A DNA stretch of 64,000 nt from Chitinophaga sp. (GTDB taxonomy: Bacteria; Bacteroidota; Bacteroidia; Chitinophagales; Chitinophagaceae): assembly GCF_017745275.1 (NCBI RefSeq), contig NZ_JAGHZS010000003.1:366693-430692 (forward strand). The letters run 5' to 3'. The notes beneath the pieces are model-generated. The model was given only the letters and a program-made list of their open reading frames with translations, searched no databases and was not told the origin of the DNA. Shown piece after piece: positions 55,573 through 63,251 of this stretch; the first letter of the stretch is position 1, and every line of letters starts with the position of its first letter. Made by a program: the position numbers and the translations under genes.

Positions 55573-58500
55573 GCTGTTTTGTTTTCTCTTAATCCTATAT
55601 GAAAATGGTTTTGATGAGCATTCATTGACTTACCGATTGTATGTCTTATTTTTTTCTTGAAGGCATAATTAATCTTAAAATTCCATTTTTGGGCAACGGA
55701 AAGTATATTTTCCAAAACACCTATAAACTCTTTCTCTGATTTATACGCTTTCTTAGCTTCGCTCCACAATACTTCTCCTCCCCTGTTTGTACTACCGGGG
55801 TACCTGATGTCAATGTCATTACCATCAATATGTCCCCGGTGCCCAATATTCCGTTTATCACTTGCGGAAATATCATTGTAATATAGCATTTCCTTAAATC
55901 CGTTTAGGGGTAAGGAATAAAAAAAGCCGAATAGTGGTGCTGCTATGTGGGGAGCAATATAATTATCACCACCACGATCTCTGTCGCCGTATCGCCCCCA
56001 GTTAGGGCCGGTTTCCGGAAACGGGAGAAGGCCATGCTTATTCTTTTCCAGATGAAATGATTTTACCAGGCGATTGGATAGATATACGTCGTATTGATAT
56101 TTGTTGTTGTCAGGATTGGCTTCAACACATTTATAAAAGAATGTGTCAGCATGAATAACATACCGGTTAATATTCCCGGCAGCAGCTTCTGAAAACTCGC
56201 ATGAGCTTACCTGGAATACAATAGCAGTATTGTTCTTGAAGAACCGGTTTTTTTCTTCATAGTTACTTTTCCCTCCCGATATAATTCTCTTTCCAACTGC
56301 CTGGCTGATTCTCGTTGTTATTTCTCTTTGGCGGTTTGCCATATGCTGTATGCCTTTCCATTTCCAGAATGTCATTGCGGAAAGGACTGCTATTTTCATG
56401 TCGGTAGATACGAGATCCGGGTGATTAATGATATCTGCTTTTTCTTTACTTGTGTAGGTATTTGCAAAAGCATAAGCATCACGTCCTGTAATCTGTATGA
56501 GTCCGCGGCCTCTGAAATGCCATCCATCTCCTTTGCCAGTATTGCCCAGCATTTTACCGGTAGCCGTATCCGGACCATATGCATAGTTGGCGATGTTTTC
56601 CTGGTTTTCATCACTTACACCGGGGCTGGCTGGCTTTCTTACACTTCTGCCCCACTCTTTGGCTTTCTTTTTTCCTTCAACGGTGTTGAATGCAGAAAAG
56701 TGTTTACACAGGTCCTCCCAGTACCAGTTGAAACTTTCTCCATGCCTGATATGAAGGGACCGGCCACTTTCTACGCCTACCTGGGCAAAGAAGTGCGCTT
56801 TATTCCAGCAGGTGTTCATCCCAATAGCTGCCATATAGCGATTATAAGTATCTGCCACTATCTGCAGGTCTGTATTGCTGGCTTGTGGAAACATGCTTTT
56901 CAGCTGTGCCAGCCTGATATCTTCATTACATCTCGGACATTCTTTGACGAAGGTATCTTGGGCCAGAGGTTCTCCAAGTACAGCCGGGGCATTCTTATGA
57001 CTCAACTGATTCAACAGACGATCCAGCCTGTCGGATAGCTTAATATGCTGATAAAAGCTAATGCTATTGGGGTTTAACATATTGGCATCCGCTATTTCCG
57101 CAGGATAAAGGAATTTGTTTCCTGCTGTTTTTATCACTACATAGAAACAGCGATAGAAACTATCTTCCAACTGGTTGCCGGTTTTCAGGATACGTGTGTC
57201 TAATACGATATTGCATAACTCGTCTTCGTTTATCGTGAGACTATTACTATAGCGGCACTGGTCCTCATCCAGGAACTTATTTTCCCAGATTTGCAGTAAT
57301 AGTTTTTCCTTTGCCAGGTTACTTGTTTGTATATGTATTTTTATCTTTTCCCCATATTTGTATACTTTATAGGCGGGGTGGTTATGACTATCATACAATG
57401 TTACACCTGTGACCTCCTTCATTGCTTTTATGCGAAGTAATTTTCCTGTCTCCTCATTTCGTTTACTGTTTTGTATTCGGGGAAACCAGTACTTTTTGTT
57501 TCCACATTGGATGGTTTTCATCTCAGAAAACTGGATACTGTTTGCTACCTGTTCGATAGCAAACAGTAAGTTGAAAGTGTCCCATTCAAAACTCAGTGCA
57601 GTTAGTAATGGTTTCAGGCTGTAGGTGCTGATATTCAGTTTCAATTCGCCAGTTCCATCAAAGGAAACCAATCCTAGGTCTTTGATGTGGTATATCCTGT
57701 TGGCAAGATTAGCTTGCAACAGGTGTATACGTACCGTTTCATTAGCGGCCATGGGGGCGCTAATAATAATATTAATATTTTCCTGCCATCCGGCGATTGC
57801 TTTGTAGATCCCTTCCTGATCGGCAAAGCACCATCGGGTGATGGAGGCATAGCATGCATTGATCTCCAGTGTTTGTTTTGATGTGCCGAGGCTGGCAGTT
57901 ATCGTGAAATGTCCGGGCTGCGTGGCTACTGCATTTCGAAGTGTGGGGCCACCTGCGCCGTATGGGGCCCACATAATATGACCATCCAATGAAGCGTCAT
58001 AAGGCATGAGGGTTTTGACAGAGACTTGATAAAATTTGCCAATGATCCAATTGGTAGTGCCATTGACGACTTTGATGTGTAGAATTTCATTGTTTTTGAC
58101 TTCCAGCTTCCAGGAACCTTGCCTTACCATTTCGGTAGAGCAAGCCCCTGATGTTGGGTAACTTAAACGGGCTTCGACAAGATATTTGCCTGGGAGAGTG
58201 AAATAAGTATCGCCATCCATTGTGATAGATGAACCGGTACCTAGTTTTTTTCCGTTCAGCGTCCATTGAGTGGATGCCGTGTTACCCAAACATTCAAGGG
58301 GACCAGGTATAACTGCATCGACATGCAACTGAAGGGATGTCCTGGGTCTGATCAAATGGTTGGTTTTTGATATGGTAGTTTGTTTTTCGGGAGCTAAAGG
58401 ACGAGTTACTGTTTGGGTGTAGTGATCACTACACATCATAGCACTCACCAAATAGGTTGCCGTGGTATTGGGAGGTGTAAAGTGGATGCTATCAGTAGCA

Positions 58501-59456
58501 GAAATAGCGATGATATTGTTGCAGGTATCTGCGATTTGGAACGAAACACTTTGTCGCTCCGGTTGCGTAGGAGGAGTTATTATATAAGCTGCCGCTATTT
58601 TCACCGGATGTATTTTACCTTCAGTTTTATCTGTTACGCCGCCAGTTATAATAAATGCTTCTTTCAGACGATTGCAGGTGGCCGTGATATCCAGGTAAGC
58701 GGTATTGCCTGTTTGCTCAGCTCCATAAGCCACAACGCGATACTTACCCGCTTTGTCGAGTTTAAGATCTAATGAGGGACCATGCTTTTCAAAGGAAAGA
58801 ATGGCGGTATGATTACTATGATCATCATACACTTTCCAGCTTACCAGCGATTCATCCGCTTTGCCTGGATTATTATATTGGCTTATATAAAAGGACAATG
58901 ACTCGTTCATTCGTACGATGACTTCCGGAGGAGTGTTGTCTTTTATAGGGTAACTGTTATATGTATTTGCCAAGGTGCGATCTTTCAGTTTCAGCGTAAT
59001 ACTACGTACTTCAGGTAGTTCCTGTAGCGGCACTTTTACTGGCACTAATGGATTAAGGGCGGATGTGTTTTCATCAACTGCTTCCTGCAAGGAGGCAGAT
59101 GATACAGTAGTTGTTTGACCATGATGGCTGATACTGATGCAGGGGCTTCCAGAGATGGCACAAATTGCTTTGCTGTCTTCCGTAAGAATTTGCCCGTTAT
59201 TGGAAAGTGTAATATTGGAGGAGTAGCCGAGCCATTTTGTAATAGCAGGGACGCAGGTGTTGTGCGAAAGCTTACACATGCCAAATGTAGGAGGCAAAAA
59301 CGGGAGCCCGGTTTCTTTGGTGCTGGCAACGGCTTTGCAGGTACTGCTATAATCGTTGATGTATTCTGTGGCAGCGGCTACCTGTAGCTGGCTGCTGGTG
59401 TTACCAAAACTACATTTACAGATGGCTCCCTGTACTACAAAATGTTTATCAGCCAT
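55569..59456 (-). CDS. Type VI secretion effector: PAAR-like (DUF4280) + GH19 + LAS metallopeptidase
   Basis: The protein has 1295 residues and no signal peptide. Residues 1-115 are a DUF4280 PAAR-like tip (GAICKCSFG, FGMCKLSHNTC, ISGSPCISISHHG). Residues about 150-830 are several beta-sandwich segments. A conserved linker (ECPRCNEDIRLAQLKSMFP) leads to a GH19 lysozyme/chitinase fold. There AQVGVESG holds the likely general acid near 894, followed by RHGESFNW, NIANYAYG and FRGRGLIQITGRDAY near 983. The last 175 residues have a LAS-type zinc site: HIDGNDID (H-x6-D, near 1208) and HFHIGL near 1287. Both activities would cut peptidoglycan, glycan and peptide respectively. It lies downstream of vgrG and upstream of a lipoprotein gene. 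Confidence 0.87.
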   Translation of the reverse strand: MADKHFVVQGAICKCSFGNTSSQLQVAAATEYINDYSSTCKAVASTKETGLPFLPPTFGMCKLSHNTCVPAITKWLGYSSNITLSNNGQILTEDSKAICAISGSPCISISHHGQTTTVSSASLQEAVDENTSALNPLVPVKVPLQELPEVRSITLKLKDRTLANTYNSYPIKDNTPPEVIVRMNESLSFYISQYNNPGKADESLVSWKVYDDHSNHTAILSFEKHGPSLDLKLDKAGKYRVVAYGAEQTGNTAYLDITATCNRLKEAFIITGGVTDKTEGKIHPVKIAAAYIITPPTQPERQSVSFQIADTCNNIIAISATDSIHFTPPNTTATYLVSAMMCSDHYTQTVTRPLAPEKQTTISKTNHLIRPRTSLQLHVDAVIPGPLECLGNTASTQWTLNGKKLGTGSSITMDGDTYFTLPGKYLVEARLSYPTSGACSTEMVRQGSWKLEVKNNEILHIKVVNGTTNWIIGKFYQVSVKTLMPYDASLDGHIMWAPYGAGGPTLRNAVATQPGHFTITASLGTSKQTLEINACYASITRWCFADQEGIYKAIAGWQENINIIISAPMAANETVRIHLLQANLANRIYHIKDLGLVSFDGTGELKLNISTYSLKPLLTALSFEWDTFNLLFAIEQVANSIQFSEMKTIQCGNKKYWFPRIQNSKRNEETGKLLRIKAMKEVTGVTLYDSHNHPAYKVYKYGEKIKIHIQTSNLAKEKLLLQIWENKFLDEDQCRYSNSLTINEDELCNIVLDTRILKTGNQLEDSFYRCFYVVIKTAGNKFLYPAEIADANMLNPNSISFYQHIKLSDRLDRLLNQLSHKNAPAVLGEPLAQDTFVKECPRCNEDIRLAQLKSMFPQASNTDLQIVADTYNRYMAAIGMNTCWNKAHFFAQVGVESGRSLHIRHGESFNWYWEDLCKHFSAFNTVEGKKKAKEWGRSVRKPASPGVSDENQENIANYAYGPDTATGKMLGNTGKGDGWHFRGRGLIQITGRDAYAFANTYTSKEKADIINHPDLVSTDMKIAVLSAMTFWKWKGIQHMANRQREITTRISQAVGKRIISGGKSNYEEKNRFFKNNTAIVFQVSSCEFSEAAAGNINRYVIHADTFFYKCVEANPDNNKYQYDVYLSNRLVKSFHLEKNKHGLLPFPETGPNWGRYGDRDRGGDNYIAPHIAAPLFGFFYSLPLNGFKEMLYYNDISASDKRNIGHRGHIDGNDIDIRYPGSTNRGGEVLWSEAKKAYKSEKEFIGVLENILSVAQKWNFKINYAFKKKIRHTIGKSMNAHQNHFHIGLRENKTA

Positions 59457-59501
59457 TTTAATGGTTGTTTGTATTAGGATATGGTTAGTTTACAGAAGAG
59501 G

Positions 59502-59669
59502 TTATTGGTGTTTTCTCCGGAATCGTATTCCATTCTTTCTGCCAATCACTATGACTGATTTTCCGGAATGAATACAAAGTTCTCCGCTGCTATGCCAGCG
59601 GATGTTTCTGCTGGTTTCAGTATAGTTTTTACAGATAATGAGCATGTTGCCAGTAGGGTTGTGATGCAT
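59502..59669 (-). CDS. Small 55-residue protein between vgrG and the effector
   Basis: A complete frame runs from the ATG at 59667-59669 to the TAA at 59502-59504. It starts 11 nt after the vgrG stop and ends 45 nt before the effector start, in the same direction. The product reads MHHNPTGNMLIICKNYTET near the start and LCIHSGKSVIVIGRKNG later. This is strand-rich with two Cys, and in style resembles the repeats at the end of VgrG. I do not recognise a family. Tight spacing in an effector operon argues that it is real, perhaps a spike extension or adaptor. It is too short to be sure. Confidence 0.5.
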   Translation of the reverse strand: MHHNPTGNMLIICKNYTETSRNIRWHSSGELCIHSGKSVIVIGRKNGIRFRRKHQ

Positions 59670-59680
59670 GATGTTGAGGA

Positions 59681-61504
59681 TTAGAATATTTTAGATTTCT
59701 CACTACTTTGAATATTGATAGTTTTTTCAGCCTGGAGCAACATATCTTCTTTGGTACTTGTTACCGTTATGGCTGCCGCATTTTTCTCTATCTCCCTGGC
59801 CTGTATATTAATGTTTTCCAGTGCTGTTTTGGTGATATTAGTGGCGGTTAGCCGATAATCATTTACAGTATATTGGCTCAAACAATCGCCTGCGGTTTGC
59901 GTCATATTCTGCCCGGCGGTATGTGTCATATGAAAACCCGCTTGTACATCTATGTTTTCAAGGGCGTAAATGCTGATATTGCGTGCAGTTATTTTAATAT
60001 TTTCCGGCGCTGAGAGGGAAATATTTTGACCATGGGTATCCATCAGGATAGTATTACCTCCTTTATCAGAAATAATGATATGTTCCTCCTGACTGGTATC
60101 GTCAAGGCGAATGGTATGGCCACTGCGGGTTTTAATTACCTTTACATTATTCATATCGTCTCCATAATTGGTCCGTTCGTTTCCATTGCTGGCGCAACCA
60201 GTGGCATAAGGCGCTTCAGGGTTTCCTCCTTCGAAGTGTACCCATACTTCTTCATTTATTTCAGGAATAAAATAAAAGCCTTTGTCCGGTCCTCCGTGCG
60301 GTTGGTGTAGCCTGATCCATGGAGTGCTGCCGGTTTGCCATTGGAATCTTACCCGGATTCGCCCCAGGCCTTTGGGGTCACAATTATCTGTTACTATCGC
60401 GCTCTGCGCTTCGCAATAGGGTGTATTATGCAGGTGCATGGAAGGCGTGACTACATCTGCAGGGACGCCTTCGAAGGTGTTGTAGTAATTTCCATTTCCA
60501 TTGCAATGATGTTCCAGGGTAGTCAGCACAAACTCTCCATGATCTTCATGGGAGGTCCACTTTTCGCGTATGTTGATAATGTTCCCTGGTTGTAAACTGG
60601 TATTGCAACTACGGCCTTTCATGAAAATCATCTGCGACAAGCGTGATTGTTGATATTGTCTGGCAAGTACTGCCAGTTCTGCGCTGGCATTACCTGAAAT
60701 GGCAAATGGAATTTTATAATAGCCAGGTTGCGAAAAGAATTTGTTGCTTAGATCATAGGCCTGTTGTGAGTGTGTATTGCAAGTGTCGAAGCTATGTTTA
60801 CCTGATTCTTCTTCCAGGAACTGTTGTAGCCTGTACTCATAAGCATTTAATAGTTGCTTACCGGGTAATATTTTGCATTCCAACCGGAAATCAGTGAGGT
60901 CTTCCTGGTGTATAAGAGGCGTTCGTTGTGGGGTGTATTGCCCGAAGATGATTTGCTGCCCGTTGTAGAAGAAGGGCTCTCCATAGCGTTCTGAGAGCCG
61001 ATGCAGGAAGTCGAACCCGGTTTCTTTGTACTGGACAATATATTTTAGTGGATGAATGATAACAGGATTGATATATGGAGTAACCGGCATGGGATAGCTG
61101 TTTTTAAAAACGGTGTGAACAATCGTTGATAGCGTTTGCTCTTCAAAGGATTGTGTATGTGGATTCCCCGCCAGCAGGATAGTTGGACTGTTACCCCGAA
61201 GGATACAGCTGCCAGTAATGCCATCTCTCTCTTTTCCGGCACTTACATTAGTAATGATGCCATTGAATGAAAGCGGCTTGTAATGTAAGGTGGATTCAAT
61301 CGGTTGAATACAGATATTGATTTCTTTACCAAGCAGGTTTTTTCCCGCCATTATTGGATTTGCGCCTTGCCGGGATATCCAGTCATATCCGATGCCCAGT
61401 TCAAATTCATGATGCGCTGTCATGGATTGTTTTAAGTGCAGGAATTGAAATTGTTCAAATTGTTGTTTTCCTACAGATACGGTTGTTTTAGTGAATATGG
61501 TCAT
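59681..61504 (-). CDS. vgrG: Type VI secretion tip protein VgrG
   Basis: VgrG trimers form the needle tip that carries effectors across the target envelope. The protein has 607 residues. The gp27-like part includes VQYKETGFDFLHRLSERYGEPFFY. The gp5 OB-fold has GLGRIRVRFQWQTGSTPWIR, GGPDKGFYFIPEINEEVWV and FEGGNPEAPYATGC. The C-terminal part is a repeating beta-helix (NISLSAPENIKITARNISIY, NINIQAREIEKN). No added effector domain is present, so cargo must bind through the PAAR-like protein encoded two genes downstream. No other T6SS structural gene (hcp, tssBC, clpV) is in the window, so this is an orphan vgrG island or the edge of a cluster. Confidence 0.93.
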   Translation of the reverse strand: MTIFTKTTVSVGKQQFEQFQFLHLKQSMTAHHEFELGIGYDWISRQGANPIMAGKNLLGKEINICIQPIESTLHYKPLSFNGIITNVSAGKERDGITGSCILRGNSPTILLAGNPHTQSFEEQTLSTIVHTVFKNSYPMPVTPYINPVIIHPLKYIVQYKETGFDFLHRLSERYGEPFFYNGQQIIFGQYTPQRTPLIHQEDLTDFRLECKILPGKQLLNAYEYRLQQFLEEESGKHSFDTCNTHSQQAYDLSNKFFSQPGYYKIPFAISGNASAELAVLARQYQQSRLSQMIFMKGRSCNTSLQPGNIINIREKWTSHEDHGEFVLTTLEHHCNGNGNYYNTFEGVPADVVTPSMHLHNTPYCEAQSAIVTDNCDPKGLGRIRVRFQWQTGSTPWIRLHQPHGGPDKGFYFIPEINEEVWVHFEGGNPEAPYATGCASNGNERTNYGDDMNNVKVIKTRSGHTIRLDDTSQEEHIIISDKGGNTILMDTHGQNISLSAPENIKITARNISIYALENIDVQAGFHMTHTAGQNMTQTAGDCLSQYTVNDYRLTATNITKTALENINIQAREIEKNAAAITVTSTKEDMLLQAEKTINIQSSEKSKIF

Positions 61505-62589
61505 GTTTTGGTGATTAAAGGCTTAAGGATTTCTTTGGGAGAGGATATGATTGTTGGGAACAAACATGTGATCGAAATTAGGTAAATAATTTTAATTCCA
61601 AAAAAATAATTAAGAATCCTACCTAAATTTTTTAAATGATATTCTTTCATTGAAAATTTAAATATTTTTTTATTCTTTTTAATCCTTTGCTGTATTGCGT
61701 TTATAGGTTTTAGTTAGTATAGAATGAAAAATATTTTTTTGTAAGTTGTTTTTTTGTTGAAAAAAAATATAATTTCGCTCGTCTTAAAATTCGAGAGTAA
61801 ATCTTTTATTCTCCTATATTCTGCAAGCTTTTAAGACGAGTCTTTTATCGCAACGAGTATTCCATCCGCTAGTAAATGTATGTGCATCAGGCAAGCTATA
61901 GGGCAACCTGGACGTAGCTTGTATAGTTTTACCGCTCATAGGAAATGAGCTATGGAATAACGAAACTGATGAAGAGTGCATATGTTTTTAGCTGATAGAA
62001 AGTGTGGCATCAAAGAAATAATATAAGTAGTGTTGGTGCTAAGGCTGCATCAGGAACCGCATAAAATAGTCGGGCGTGCTGCAGAAGTTATTTGATGATG
62101 TAAATAGCGTAATGTCTTTAGCTGATATTACCGACATGAAAGGCAGGGCAGTTGTTGTAGGGCATTTGTTAACCCTGATGAAAATAGATTATCCCTGGAA
62201 TTATTGTCAGGTAAATGATCTGACATGATTTGATATAATACATAGCTTCGGAGGAATAAATACTCTGGCGCTTTGGTAACCCAAAAACCAATCAATTTTA
62301 AATGAGCAAGTCGTTGAAAATGCAGTTAATGCGACCAAAATCAAGTTATGAAGTGGAATGTAGGCATACTGAACTACCAGTTATTAAGCATCTTTTAGTG
62401 CCGGATTGAGCCTGCACAGAATAAATTAACAGGGATAGCCGAATATTTGAAAAACCGGCATTTAGCGAAGCCAGTAGGTTTGGCTGAGTGAATGCTATGT
62501 ATATATTGTTATGAAAATAGTTATAAAGAAGCACGCTTTATTAATACTGTCACGGTATTTAAATTATCAAACCTAAACTATTTAGCCTC
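61505..62589. other. Long AT-rich non-coding region left of the hairpin array
   Basis: No convincing gene is present; the leftward 62-codon frame at 62346-62534 has nothing recognisable. The region starts with 270 nt of very AT-rich sequence and a two-tier hairpin (61778-61840). It then shows several small stems, CAAGCTA/TAGCTTG (61892/61915) and GCTCAT/ATGAGC (61934/61945), and a repeated TTTAGCTGATA (61987 and 62117). A possible relic of the array start, GTTAACCCTGATGA, is at 62167. It may be an extension of the array that has decayed. Confidence 0.5.
61778..61840. ncRNA. Two-tier hairpin at the left edge of the non-coding region
   Basis: CTCGTCTTAAAA (61778-61789) pairs exactly with TTTTAAGACGAG (61829-61840). 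The enclosed loop has its own stem, GAGA-TAAA/TTTA-TCTC, with single-base bulges. TCTTTT follows on the + strand. It could be the 5' domain of a transcript or a terminator; no known family recognised. Confidence 0.4.
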
Positions 62590-62669
62590 GTTAACCCAAC
62601 GATGATATGTAGCCCTGTGCTGCGTGTGATAGGATGGGTGTATAGAAGTAGCCAGGGCTGCTGTCATCA
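62590..62669 (+). repeat. Hairpin unit 1
   Basis: GTTAACCCAACGATGA start. Helices GTTAACC/GGTTAAC (the right arm extends to 62675), GATGA/TCATC and AGCCCTG/CAGGGCT are all intact, though the inner sequence differs from later units. Confidence 0.75.
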
Positions 62670-62849
62670 GGTTAACATTTCATAGTTGGTTACCAGATTA
62701 CTTTGTATATAGACTTGTTATAGTACCTGTTGTTCAGTTGAGTAAATCATTCATGATTGTGGTAGTTTGTTCGCTGAGTAAATCAGGAACAAGGGAGTAC
62801 TATATCTGTATATACCTACTACGTGTAGTCTTTATTGTTATACTCTTTC

Positions 62850-62926
62850 GTTAGCCCGTTGGTGATATATCGCCTTACTGTGGATAGTAGATTATTGTGA
62901 GGGTGCCAGTAAGGCGGTTGTCATCA
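62850..62926 (+). repeat. Hairpin unit 2 (diverged)
   Basis: The start is changed to GTTAGCCCGTTGGTGA, but CGCCTTACTG pairs perfectly with CAGTAAGGCG, and GGTGA pairs with TCATC through one G-T pair. Confidence 0.65.
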
Positions 62927-63099
62927 AACCAGGAATGACGGCATGTATGCAAATACACGTATGCAAATATTTGTCTCAGGTAATTTAGGGATAGGGAAGC
63001 TAAAAATACTCTTATAAAGATTGCTGATAAAATTATTTACTTATGATTATGATCTTATACCGCTTAGATATTCAAGTACCAGATAATCCTGTAGCTAGT

Positions 63100-63177
63100 G
63101 TTAACCCAACGATGACGTGTTACCTCTGCCGTGTACCGCATGAAGTGGACATCGGTCCGGCGAGGTGGCTGTCATCA
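63100..63177 (+). repeat. Hairpin unit 3
   Basis: GTTAACCCAACGATGA start; GATGA/TCATC, ACCTC/GAGGT and GCCG/CGGC pair, with one unpaired T between the inner two helices. The outermost helix is lost on the right. Confidence 0.7.
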
Positions 63178-63251
63178 AATGTTTTCTTATCGGAGTGAAA
63201 TGTATTTAGTTTGTCGCGTGAGTGCACTGGGATTGTTTTTATAAAAGATTT

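Noticed and set aside
56328-57038. 236-codon frame antisense to the PAAR-like effector
   Set aside because: It overlaps the GH19 domain completely; the protein has no recognisable domain.
62346-62534. Leftward 62-codon frame in the non-coding region
   Set aside because: There is no start signal, recognisable composition or domain; chance frames of this length are expected.
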